From CAZAGD01 sp049699975 (GTDB lineage: Bacteria; Desulfobacterota; SM23-61): 16,586 nucleotides of DNA. The position numbers were made by a program, and so were the translations under genes. This document shows, one piece after another, positions 1 to 7,559 of this stretch. The stretch lies in NCBI GenBank assembly GCA_049699975.1, contig JBNAWB010000068.1:1-16586 (forward strand), given 5' to 3'. The notes beneath the pieces are model-generated. The model saw only the letters and a program-made list of their open reading frames with translations. It did not search any database and had not been told where the DNA came from. The number at the start of each line of letters is the position of its first letter. Position 1 is the first letter of the stretch.

Positions 1-71
1 TCTCTCCCTCCCGCCTGAAGTAGGTACGAATTTCAAAAGTGATCGACGGTCAGTCCTAAAAGATATTGACA
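1..71 (+). repeat. Copy 1 of dispersed promoter-upstream module (cut by window edge)
   Basis: Read toward the promoter, this copy carries CCGCCTGAA at 11-19, an AAAAGTGATCGACGGTCAG block at 35-53, a variable 12-nt spacer at 54-65, and TTGACA at 66-71. The reverse complement of 1-53 aligns without gaps to 16411-16463 with 43 of 53 identities. Positions 40-52 (TGATCGACGGTCA) form a near-palindrome with five of six pairs, which could be an operator. The hairpin part seen in the other two copies would lie before base 1, outside the window. Its function is inferred from its position only. Confidence 0.75.
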
Positions 72-99
72 GATCAAGGCTTGTGGGCTACTATATAAT
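66..99 (+). promoter_or_regulatory. Sigma-70-type promoter for tRNA-Gly and possibly the rimP operon
   Basis: A perfect TTGACA -35 box lies at 66-71. Seventeen bases later is TACTAT (89-94), and an overlapping consensus TATAAT lies at 94-99 but with a 22-base spacer. Initiation from either would fall around 101-106, just upstream of the tRNA 5' end at 110. I cannot tell which -10 is used. No second promoter is evident between the tRNA and rimP, so read-through into the operon is possible. Confidence 0.6.
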
Positions 100-109
100 A
101 AATGATAAG

Positions 110-184
110 GCGGGCGTAATTCAGGGGTAGAATGCAAGCTTCCCAAGCTTGACGTCGCCAGTTCGAATCTGGTCGCCCGCTCCA
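110..184 (+). tRNA. tRNA-Gly (anticodon CCC), CCA encoded
   Basis: The acceptor stem pairs GCGGGCG (110-116) with CGCCCGC (174-180), followed by discriminator T181 and a genomically encoded CCA at 182-184. The anticodon stem CAAGC/GCTTG (135-139, 147-151) closes a seven-base loop TTCCCAA, which puts CCC at 142-144 and so reads GGG glycine codons. The T arm contains GTTCGAATC. The arrangement resembles E. coli glyU, also a Gly-CCC tRNA with the same loop. It is the only tRNA in the window and lies upstream of rimP-nusA, separated from them by a terminator. Confidence 0.95.
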
Positions 185-237
185 TAAACAATTATGAACT
201 GTGCTTCAGGATAAAAAGAAGAATTTGTTGAGTCTAC

Positions 238-272
238 TTGAAAAAAGTGGGCTTTAGAGCCCACTTTTTTTT
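238..272 (+). terminator. Intrinsic terminator between tRNA-Gly and rimP
   Basis: AGTGGGCT (246-253) pairs perfectly with AGCCCACT (258-265) around a TTAG loop. The stem is preceded by an A run and followed by a T run (265-272), and the A and T runs can extend the stem. It ends only 21 bases before the rimP start, so it either insulates the tRNA or acts as a read-through or attenuation point ahead of the nusA operon. Confidence 0.9.
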
Positions 273-293
273 ACTGAACGAGAAAAATAAGTC

Positions 294-761
294 ATGTCGC
301 AAACTGAAAAAATTATTAAAGAAGTGCGCCAATTGGCTGAACCAATGTTGCAGGCGCAGGGTTTGGAGTTGGTTGATGTAGAATACCAGAGGGAAAGGCA
401 GGGGTGGGTGCTCAGACTCTATATAGATCGGCCAGGAGGGGTAAATATAGAGGATTGCGCTGAGGTAAATAGAGAATTGGGCACTATTTTGGATGTGCAT
501 GATATTATTCCCAATGCTTATACTTTAGAAGTTTCTTCTCCTGGACTAACTCGGCCATTAAAAAAGCTGGAAGATTTTAGCCGTTATCGGGGACGATTAG
601 TTAAAATTAAGACCTGGCAGATAATTAGTGGAAGAGGCAGAGTTTTCAAAGGACGGCTTATGGGGATGGAGGGTGAGAAAATTATTCTGGAAGTGGGCCA
701 TGAGGTAATCGAGATTCCCTTCCCCAGTATAGCCAAAGCAAACCTGGAAATAGATTTTTAA
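294..761 (+). CDS. rimP: Ribosome maturation factor RimP
   Basis: The 155-residue product has the usual RimP length. RimP binds the 30S precursor and promotes its maturation. The N-terminal alpha/beta domain carries the family signature EVSSPGLTRPL (about residues 79-89), and the C-terminal part is a small beta-barrel-like domain (about 98-155). It is the first gene of the long operon and ends 17 bases before the preferred nusA start. No strong Shine-Dalgarno sequence precedes the ATG at 294, only a purine-rich stretch, so translation may be modest. The start is supported by a normal family-like N-terminal helix. The terminator immediately upstream implies either read-through from the tRNA promoter or a promoter I could not identify at 185-237. 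Confidence 0.93.
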   Translation: MSQTEKIIKEVRQLAEPMLQAQGLELVDVEYQRERQGWVLRLYIDRPGGVNIEDCAEVNRELGTILDVHDIIPNAYTLEVSSPGLTRPLKKLEDFSRYRGRLVKIKTWQIISGRGRVFKGRLMGMEGEKIILEVGHEVIEIPFPSIAKANLEIDF

Positions 762-778
762 AGAAGGGGATGAAAACT

Positions 779-2053
779 ATGATATCAGATTTGAGCCGCA
801 TCATTGACCAGGTAGGCAAAGATAAAGGAATCGATAAAAAAATTATCATTGAAGCCTTAGAGCAAGCCCTATTGGCAGCAGCTCGAAAGAAATTTGGTCC
901 CAAACAGGAGATTGAGGCGAAGTATAACGAAGAAGCAGGAGAGATTGAACTTTTTCAATTCAAGACAGTGGTTAAAGAAGTTAAGAATCCAGCCACCGAA
1001 ATTTCTTTGGCCGAAGCTAAAGAATTGGATGCTGACGTACAAATAGGCGATAGTCTGGGGACAAAAATAGATATTTCTGAATTCGGCAGAATTGCTGCCC
1101 AAACAGCCAAACAAGTGATCATTCAGCGCGTCAAAGATGCCGAGCGCGAAAACATCTATGAGGATTTTAAAGACCGCAAAGGAGAGGTTATTTCGGGAAC
1201 GGTGCAACGTTTTGAAAAAGGATCTATTATTGTAAACTTGGGCAGAACCGAGGCGGTCATTCCTCAGCAAGAACTTATCCCGCGGGAAACATATAAACCT
1301 GGAGACCGGATTAGAGCGTATGTTTTAGATGTGCGCAAAACTCCGCGGGGCCCCCAAATCATCCTTTCCCGTACTAATCCCAATTTTATTATTAAATTAT
1401 TCGAATTAGAAGTGCCCGAGATCGCCGAAGGGATTGTGAAAATTATTAGCGCTGCTCGAGAACCGGGCAGTAGGGCTAAGATTGCTGTTTACTCGCGCGA
1501 TGCAGATATTGATCCGGTGGGAGCTTGCGTCGGCCTCAAAGGATCACGAGTGCAGGCGGTGGTTCAAGAACTGCGGGGTGAAAAAATAGATATTATCCCT
1601 TGGAGTGATGATCCAGCTAAATTTGTTTGCAATGCTCTGGCGCCCGCAGAGATATCCAAAGTTATAATTAACCAAGAAAATAAGTCTATGGAAGTGATCG
1701 TGGAAGATGATCAACTTTCTTTGGCCATCGGGCGGCGGGGCCAGAATGTAAGATTAGCTGCTAAATTAACGGATTGGAAAATTGATATTCGCACCGAGGC
1801 AAAAGCCCTAAGTAAAATGCCCACTCTTGATGCCATAGCTTCCCGGGGAATGGATGGGGTGGAAAAAATAGCCGGCGTAGGAGAAAAGACGGCTAAAATA
1901 CTCAATGCCGCGGGATATATTACTGTAGCCGACCTTTGCCAAGCGACACCTGAACAATTATCTAAGATAGAAGGGATTGGTCCCAAAAAAGCAGAAAAAC
2001 TTATTGAAGCAGCAAAAGCGCATTTCGATGAAGGGGAAAAGAAGAAAACATGA
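779..2053 (+). CDS. nusA: Transcription termination/antitermination protein NusA
   Basis: NusA binds RNA polymerase and nascent RNA, modulating pausing, termination and antitermination. Domains in order: an N-terminal polymerase-binding domain (about 1-120), S1 (about 130-200, with GEVISGTVQRFEKGSIIVNL), KH1 (around VGACVGLKGSRVQAV), KH2 (around LAIGRRGQNVRLAAKL), and a C-terminal helix-hairpin-helix pair (motifs IAGVGEKTA and IEGIGPKKA). I prefer the ATG at 779 (424 residues). The GAAGGGG tract at 763-769 directly abuts the other in-frame ATG at 770 but lies 9 bases from 779, a workable ribosome-binding distance. Next comes infB after 50 bases. The ylxR and ylxQ genes that often lie here are absent. 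Confidence 0.95.
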   Translation: MISDLSRIIDQVGKDKGIDKKIIIEALEQALLAAARKKFGPKQEIEAKYNEEAGEIELFQFKTVVKEVKNPATEISLAEAKELDADVQIGDSLGTKIDISEFGRIAAQTAKQVIIQRVKDAERENIYEDFKDRKGEVISGTVQRFEKGSIIVNLGRTEAVIPQQELIPRETYKPGDRIRAYVLDVRKTPRGPQIILSRTNPNFIIKLFELEVPEIAEGIVKIISAAREPGSRAKIAVYSRDADIDPVGACVGLKGSRVQAVVQELRGEKIDIIPWSDDPAKFVCNALAPAEISKVIINQENKSMEVIVEDDQLSLAIGRRGQNVRLAAKLTDWKIDIRTEAKALSKMPTLDAIASRGMDGVEKIAGVGEKTAKILNAAGYITVADLCQATPEQLSKIEGIGPKKAEKLIEAAKAHFDEGEKKKT

Positions 2054-2103
2054 GCGCCACTGGCATATGCCCAAAAGGTAATATATAGAAGGGGGAGAGG
2101 AGC

Positions 2104-4947
2104 GTGGCCAAAGTTAGAATACACGAGTTAGCTAAGGAATTAAAGATGGAGAATAAAGATCTCCTCAAGCTTTTAGAAAAGATGGAGATCCCAGCTAAAA
2201 ATGTCCATAGCACTCTTGATGATGCGGATGTAGAGCGAGTAAAAACTCACGTGAGCCTCTCTCGCAAAGAGGGCGTAGTGGAACAAAGAATCAAACCGAC
2301 CGTAATTCGCCGCCGAGTGCAAAGGGAAGAGGGCGTAGCCGTGACCGCTCCCGAGCTTATCAAAGAAGAAGCCAAACCTGCTCCACCTCCTCCACCACCT
2401 ATAAAGAAGCCGGCTGTCCCAGAGGTGACCAAACCAGAAGTGATTAAAAAAGAGGCGGAAGCTATCCCCAAAGTAGTGCCTAAAGTAGAAAAAATTGAAA
2501 AGATAATAGAGGAAAAAAAGGAGATTCCCCCTCCGCCCCCTCTTGCGGAGGTGCCGCCTCCTGCACCTCCTCCGGTCGCCGTAGAAGGGCCGCCGATGCC
2601 AGAGATGAAAGAGATACCCAAGGAAACCCGGCCTGAACCCGAGCCTTTAGTTCGGGAACCACTTAAAGAAATAAAAGAAAAGGAAATAGTTACTCCACCT
2701 CCACCCATAGCGACCGCTCCTTTGCCCCCAGAAGCGAAGCCTATAGAAAAACCAAAGGTTGCTGAAAAGCCGCCGGCTAAAATTAAGAAGAAGCCAGAGC
2801 CGGCCAAGATTATCGAGCGCCCAACAGTTCCTCCTCTTTCTCTGGCCTCAGAAACTCCGGTGGCGGAAAGGAGCGTGTCTATTCCCCCTCCGCCTAAAAT
2901 ACCTGCCCAGCCGCCTAAGCCGCCAATTATTTTGCGGCCTCCAGTCCCTATTCCCCAGCCAATTCTGGAAGAAGAAAGGATCCGTCGTAAAAAGAAATTT
3001 AAGCGCGACGTAGAAGTGATGGAAGAGGGAAAACCCAATCGTATCCGCATAATAACTACCAAAAAGAGGGCTTTCCGGGAGTTTGATGATTATCAGGAAG
3101 ATCAAGGCTTAGATTTAGTTCCTTTTGAGCGGGAAGTACGGGTTAAGCCAGTTAAGCCTAAATTAGCCAAGCCGGAGATTACCATACCCAAACCGATTAA
3201 AAGAAAAATTCGGATTTCCGAGGCTATCTTGGTGGGGGAACTGGCCAAAAGAATGGGCATTAAGGCCTCAGAAGTAATCAAGAAATTAATGGATTTAGGG
3301 CTGATGGTTACCATAAACCAGGCTATCGATGCCGATGCGGCTGCCTTAGTAGCCTCCGATTTTGGGTACGAAGTAGAGAAGACGGGGTTAGAGTTAGAAG
3401 ACTTGATCGAAGAGAGGGAGGATCGGCCTGAAGAACTAATTCCCCGACCGCCAGTAGTGACGATTATGGGCCATGTGGATCATGGTAAAACCTCCCTGCT
3501 CGATGCCATTCGCCAGACCAACGTGACGGCTGCGGAGGCCGGAGGAATTACCCAACATATTGGCGCCTATGAGGTAGAGGTGGATCACCGAAAAGTGGTT
3601 TTCTTGGATACTCCAGGTCACGAAGCGTTTACAGCTATGCGGGCCAGAGGAGCGAAAGTTACAGATATTGTGGTGTTGGTGGTAGCGGCAGATGATGGAG
3701 TTATGACGCAGACGGTAGAAGCCATTAACCATGCTAAAGCAGCGCAGGTCCCGATAATTGTAGCCATAAATAAAATCGATAAGCCAAATGCCAATCCGGA
3801 AAGAGTTAAACAAGCCTTGACCGAATATGGTTTAGTTCCCGAAGCCTGGGGAGGGCAGACAATTTTCGCCGAAATCTCAGCCAAGCTCAAAATTGGGTTG
3901 AAGGATTTACTGGAGATGATTCTCCTGCAAGCTGATATGATGGAATTGAAAGCTAACCCCAATCGGCCAGCCACAGGAGTAGTCATTGAAGCAAAGTTAG
4001 ATCGGGGCCGAGGTCCAGTGGCCACAGTGCTTGTGCAAAATGGAACCCTCCACGTAGGCGATCCCTTCGTTTCTGGGATTCACTTTGGCCGCGTCCGGGC
4101 CATGATCAACGATCGGGGAGAGAAGATAGAACAGGCCGGCCCCTCGACTCCAGTGGAAGTCATAGGCTTTCCCAGTGTGCCTAATGCTGGCGACTCTTTT
4201 GTGGTAGTGAAGGATGAACGCCGGGCGAAAGAATTAGCGGCGCAAAGAATGCAAAAACAAAGGGAGCTGGAACTTTCCAAGACTTCCAAGATAACCTTAG
4301 AAGATTTTTACAAGAAGATGCAGAAAGGCGTAGTTAAAGATTTAAACCTTATTTTGAAAGCAGATGTCCAAGGTTCTTTAGAGGCCTTAATAGAGGCCTT
4401 AAACAGACTAAGTACCGAGAGTGTAAAAATAAACATCCTCCATTCTTCTGTAGGAGCAATTAGTGAATCCGACTGTATGCTGGCCTCCGCTTCGCAGGCT
4501 ATCATCTTAGGTTTTAATGTGAAGATAGAACCTAAAGCGCAAGCGGTAGCTGAACAAGAACGGATCGACATTCGGGTATATAACATTATATATGAAGCTA
4601 TCGAAGATGTACGGAAAGCCATGGAAGGCCTGCTGGAGCCGGTTTATCAGGAGCGTTTAATTGGTCGGGCAGAAGTGCGGGCTACTTTTAACATTTCCCG
4701 AGTTGGCATGGTGGCGGGATGCTTCGTTTTGGAAGGAAAAATAGTGCGCGGGGCCCATGCCCATGTCGTACGCAATGGTCAAGTGATCCACGAAGGAAAT
4801 ATTACATCTTTGAAGCATGTTAAAGATGATGTTAAAGAAATAGCCTCGGGATATGAATGCGGCTTAGCCATGGGAGATTTTCGTGATTATGCCTTAAACG
4901 ATATTATTGAAGCTTACGTAGTGGAGAAGGTTTCGGCTCAATTATAA
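2104..4947 (+). CDS. infB: Translation initiation factor IF-2
   Basis: IF-2 is the GTPase that brings initiator fMet-tRNA to the 30S subunit. The 947-residue product has an N-terminal IF2_N fold (1-50), a long Pro/Lys/Glu-rich linker (about 80-300, with runs such as PPPPPP), a second IF2_N-like segment (about 372-430), then the G domain: G1 GHVDHGKT at 456-463, G3 DTPGH at 502-506, G4 NKID at 556-559. The C-terminal tRNA-binding beta-barrel domain ends the protein (motifs GRAEVRATF and GYECGLAMGDF). The start is GTG, behind a GGGGGAGAGGAG tract (2091-2102). The protein is long for the family because of the linker, which is low complexity and gives rise to false reading frames on the other strand. 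Confidence 0.96.
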   Translation: MAKVRIHELAKELKMENKDLLKLLEKMEIPAKNVHSTLDDADVERVKTHVSLSRKEGVVEQRIKPTVIRRRVQREEGVAVTAPELIKEEAKPAPPPPPPIKKPAVPEVTKPEVIKKEAEAIPKVVPKVEKIEKIIEEKKEIPPPPPLAEVPPPAPPPVAVEGPPMPEMKEIPKETRPEPEPLVREPLKEIKEKEIVTPPPPIATAPLPPEAKPIEKPKVAEKPPAKIKKKPEPAKIIERPTVPPLSLASETPVAERSVSIPPPPKIPAQPPKPPIILRPPVPIPQPILEEERIRRKKKFKRDVEVMEEGKPNRIRIITTKKRAFREFDDYQEDQGLDLVPFEREVRVKPVKPKLAKPEITIPKPIKRKIRISEAILVGELAKRMGIKASEVIKKLMDLGLMVTINQAIDADAAALVASDFGYEVEKTGLELEDLIEEREDRPEELIPRPPVVTIMGHVDHGKTSLLDAIRQTNVTAAEAGGITQHIGAYEVEVDHRKVVFLDTPGHEAFTAMRARGAKVTDIVVLVVAADDGVMTQTVEAINHAKAAQVPIIVAINKIDKPNANPERVKQALTEYGLVPEAWGGQTIFAEISAKLKIGLKDLLEMILLQADMMELKANPNRPATGVVIEAKLDRGRGPVATVLVQNGTLHVGDPFVSGIHFGRVRAMINDRGEKIEQAGPSTPVEVIGFPSVPNAGDSFVVVKDERRAKELAAQRMQKQRELELSKTSKITLEDFYKKMQKGVVKDLNLILKADVQGSLEALIEALNRLSTESVKINILHSSVGAISESDCMLASASQAIILGFNVKIEPKAQAVAEQERIDIRVYNIIYEAIEDVRKAMEGLLEPVYQERLIGRAEVRATFNISRVGMVAGCFVLEGKIVRGAHAHVVRNGQVIHEGNITSLKHVKDDVKEIASGYECGLAMGDFRDYALNDIIEAYVVEKVSAQL

Positions 4948-4960
4948 TCAGGGGAGAAGA

Positions 4961-5248
4961 ATGGTTGTAGGAGTTTGTCAGGTTGTTCTTTATCTCCATG
5001 AGAATTTTTCTTTGAAAGGGAAAAGGCAAGTGCTGAAAAGTCTGGTCCAGAGAGCTCGGCAGAGGTTTAATATTTCCATTGCCGAAGTGGCCGACCATGA
5101 TTTATGGCAAAAAGCCGTGCTGGGCATTTGCATAGTCGGTAATGATCGCCAACAAATTAACTCGACCCTCGATAAAGTAGTAAATTTTATTGAGAGTACG
5201 CATTTGACGGACATTGCTGACTCGCAATTAGAAATTATCAATTTTTAA
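4961..5248 (+). CDS. ylxP: DUF503 family protein (YlxP-like)
   Basis: This is a 95-residue protein of the DUF503/YlxP family, small proteins of poorly defined role encoded between infB and rbfA in many bacteria. Recognisable family segments are HENFSLKGKRQVLKSL near the N-terminus and FNISIAEVADHDLWQKAVLGI in the middle. An alternating strand-helix pattern suggests a compact alpha/beta fold. GGGGAG sits a few bases upstream of the ATG, and the gene starts 13 bases after the infB stop, so it is almost certainly co-translated with its neighbours. A role in ribosome assembly or translation is suggested by context only. Confidence 0.9.
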   Translation: MVVGVCQVVLYLHENFSLKGKRQVLKSLVQRARQRFNISIAEVADHDLWQKAVLGICIVGNDRQQINSTLDKVVNFIESTHLTDIADSQLEIINF

Positions 5249-5289
5249 GGGGAGCCAGATTTTTTTCTCCCTGCGGATGGAAAAGAGAA

Positions 5290-5661
5290 ATGTTATATAA
5301 GCGGGCTGAGCGAGTTGGTGATTTATTGCGGGAAATAATAAGCGAAATTATTTTAAAAGATTTAAATGATCCGCGTTTGGACTTAGTGACCATCACCGCC
5401 GTGGAAATAACTGATGATTTAAAAATAGCCACGGTATTTTTCTCCGCCATGGGTAATAAAGCCAAAGAGGAAGAATCTTTATGCGGATTACAAAGGGCAG
5501 CAGGGTATATTAAAAGAAGACTGGGAAAAGAATTGAGGTTGCGCTACATACCGCAACTTGTCTTTAAAATAGATCGTTCCTTTGATTATGGGAGTAAAAT
5601 TGATCGCCTCCTCAAAGATCTCCAGGAAGAAAAAGACCACGACCATCAAGAAGATAGTTGA
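5290..5661 (+). CDS. rbfA: Ribosome-binding factor A
   Basis: RbfA binds the 30S subunit near the 16S rRNA 5' helix and acts in late assembly and cold adaptation. The 123-residue product has the single KH-like domain expected: an N-terminal helix with RVGDLLREIISEII, a central DPRLDLVTITAVEITDDL, and the C-terminal signature PQLVFKIDRSFDYGSKIDRLL. A purine-rich GGAAAAGAG precedes the ATG. The charged tail (EEKDHDHQEDS) is encoded by DNA that also codes, in another frame, for the start of the DHH phosphoesterase, if that gene begins at 5600. Confidence 0.93.
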   Translation: MLYKRAERVGDLLREIISEIILKDLNDPRLDLVTITAVEITDDLKIATVFFSAMGNKAKEEESLCGLQRAAGYIKRRLGKELRLRYIPQLVFKIDRSFDYGSKIDRLLKDLQEEKDHDHQEDS

Positions 5662-6604
5662 AGAGATCATGATGGGCCATTCCTTTTTAATCTCTTCGCA
5701 TAAGCATCCTGAAGGTGATGCCATCGGTTCGATGCTGGCCTTAGGCTTGGCCTTAAAAGATTTGCAAAAAAGGGTCTATCTTTTGAATCAAGACCCGGTG
5801 CCGGAGAATCTTTCTTTTCTGCCAGGAGCGGAGAGTATTAGCCAACACGCCCCGCCAAATGACAGTTTTGATGTGGTCTTAGCAGTGGATTGTGGCGATA
5901 AGAACCGTTTAGGTGAAGAATTTTCGAAAATTTCGCGGGTGGGCAAAATAATTAATATCGACCATCATATAAGCAATAGCTTCTTTGGCGATATTAACTT
6001 AGTCGATGCCGAGGCAAGTTCTACAGCCGAGATAATCTATGATCTCTTAAAAGAAATGAGAGTTCCTTTTAAGGCGGACCTGGCCGAGAATATTTATGTA
6101 GGGATTTTAACAGATACGGGTTCTTTTCATTATGCCAATACTTCGGCCAAGGCATTTCGGGTGGCCAGGGAATGCTTACTGGCCGGAGTTGAGCCAGCGC
6201 CGGTGGCCGAAAAAATTTACGAAAATCAGCCACTTTCGCGGCTGCGCTTACTGGCTTTGGTTTTGCAGACTTTAGAAGTGCAGGCCGCCGGGCAAATCAG
6301 CTTAGTAATAGTCACTCAAAAAATGTTGGAAGAGACAGGAGCTACCCCGGAGCAAACTGAAGATATAATAAATTTTCCTCGGTCTCTGAAAGGAACAGAA
6401 GTGGCGCTTCTCTTTCGGGAAATTAACTATGGCCAATACAGGGTAAGTTTGCGATCCCGAGGAAAGATAAATGTGGCCCAAATTGCTGCCGAATTCCAGG
6501 GTGGGGGCCATCCCAATGCTGCGGGATGTACGGTGGAGGGAGATCTATTAGCAGTCAAAGAAAAAGTTCTGCAGCGCGTGCGCACAGCCCTTGGCAGGGA
6601 GTGA
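5600..6604 (+). CDS. nrnA: DHH/DHHA1 phosphoesterase, NrnA-like (oligoribonuclease / pAp phosphatase)
   Basis: The NrnA family degrades very short RNAs and dephosphorylates pAp, complementing PNPase, encoded downstream. Motifs, numbered from the start chosen here: HKHPEGDAIGS (H34, D40), VDCGD (D97), DHH at 121-123, LTDTG (D172), and the DHHA1 substrate motif GGGHPNAAG at 301-309. Motif I has Glu where Asp is more usual (PEGD for PDGD). The start is uncertain. TTG at 5600 has GGGAG five bases upstream and keeps the helix that normally precedes motif I. ATG at 5669 avoids overlapping rbfA but deletes that helix. ATG at 5588 has no ribosome-binding site. The stop overlaps the likely truB start (GTGA). 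Confidence 0.88.
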   Translation: MIASSKISRKKKTTTIKKIVEEIMMGHSFLISSHKHPEGDAIGSMLALGLALKDLQKRVYLLNQDPVPENLSFLPGAESISQHAPPNDSFDVVLAVDCGDKNRLGEEFSKISRVGKIINIDHHISNSFFGDINLVDAEASSTAEIIYDLLKEMRVPFKADLAENIYVGILTDTGSFHYANTSAKAFRVARECLLAGVEPAPVAEKIYENQPLSRLRLLALVLQTLEVQAAGQISLVIVTQKMLEETGATPEQTEDIINFPRSLKGTEVALLFREINYGQYRVSLRSRGKINVAQIAAEFQGGGHPNAAGCTVEGDLLAVKEKVLQRVRTALGRE

Positions 6605-7524
6605 TCGTTATCGATAAACCTAAAGGATGGACTTCTTTCCAAGTAGTGGCTTATGTGCGCCAGACCCTTTCGGTTAAAAAAGCTGGTCATGGGGGAACGC
6701 TGGACCCTTTGGCCACTGGAGTTTTGCCTGTTTATTTAAATGAGGGAACAAAATTGGTGCCCTTTAACCTGGACGGAGAAAAGGAATATTTAGCCACGAT
6801 AAGATTGGGGCAAGAGACCGATACTTTGGATGCCGAAGGAAAAGTAATAGCGGAAAGACCAAACTTGGTAATTAAACAGGAGGAAGTGGAAAGCGTGTTA
6901 GAGAAGTTTCGGGGGCGCATCCGCCAAATTCCCCCTTTTTACTCGGCCCTAAAACAAGGCGGGGTGCCTCTTTATCGGCGGGTTCGCGCCGGAGAGAAGC
7001 CTTTTTTACCAGAGCGGGAAGTTGAGATTTATAAATTGACTTTGCGGAATTTTATTTCCCCTACCATCACCTTAGAAGTGATTTGCAGTCGCGGGACTTA
7101 TATAAGGGCTTTAGCTGCAGACATAGGGAGAGTTTTAGGATGCGGTGCCCATTTGGTAGAATTAAGGAGGATCAGGGCGGGAAAATTTACTATAGATCAA
7201 GCCCTTTCTATAGAGGAATTTAAACAATTAGCAAAGGATGGTACAATATCAAAAAGGATAATCCCTTTAGCTGCCGGATTGGATTACGCGGGGAAAATTA
7301 TGGTAGCCGAGGAGACGGCGCGCAAGGTGCGCCAAGGACGATTATTATATTTGGCCGATTTACCGGAAGCGGATTTCGCGTGGTGGCCAAAAGGAGAAAG
7401 GATTTTGCTTTTTGAGGGGCCAGAAAAACCATTGGCTATTGCGCAGACTTTAATAGATAAAGAAGGAGAGAAATTGCCTATTGATCGCCCTCTTTTACGC
7501 ATTCAAAGGGTTTTTAATGTCTAA
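6601..7524 (+). CDS. truB: tRNA pseudouridine-55 synthase TruB
   Basis: TruB makes pseudouridine 55 in the T loop of tRNAs. The catalytic motif GHGGTLDPLATGVLPV lies at 29-44 with the catalytic Asp at 35, and KPKGWTSF follows the N-terminal strand. Other synthase motifs are IPPFYSALKQGG and the CSRGTYIRALAADIG segment. The C-terminal 70 or so residues look PUA-like. The GTG at 6601 overlaps the stop of the upstream gene as GTGA, implying translational coupling, and gives 307 residues, normal for the family. The ATG at 6526 would add 25 residues lacking family character. The ribosome-binding site is poor for both. ribF, which follows truB in many bacteria, is absent. Confidence 0.92.
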   Translation: MIVIDKPKGWTSFQVVAYVRQTLSVKKAGHGGTLDPLATGVLPVYLNEGTKLVPFNLDGEKEYLATIRLGQETDTLDAEGKVIAERPNLVIKQEEVESVLEKFRGRIRQIPPFYSALKQGGVPLYRRVRAGEKPFLPEREVEIYKLTLRNFISPTITLEVICSRGTYIRALAADIGRVLGCGAHLVELRRIRAGKFTIDQALSIEEFKQLAKDGTISKRIIPLAAGLDYAGKIMVAEETARKVRQGRLLYLADLPEADFAWWPKGERILLFEGPEKPLAIAQTLIDKEGEKLPIDRPLLRIQRVFNV

Positions 7525-7559
7525 TTTTAATCTTAAGAGGTAAAGAAAGGAGAAAGAAA

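Noticed and set aside
2247..3062. 271-codon Gly/Ser-rich open frame on the minus strand
   Set aside because: It is the mirror of the Pro-rich codons of the IF-2 linker. It is low complexity, lies wholly inside infB and has no family motif.
6526..6600. 25-residue N-terminal extension of TruB from ATG 6526
   Set aside because: The extra residues lack family character and fully overlap the end of the DHH gene. The GTGA overlap at 6601 gives a normal TruB length.
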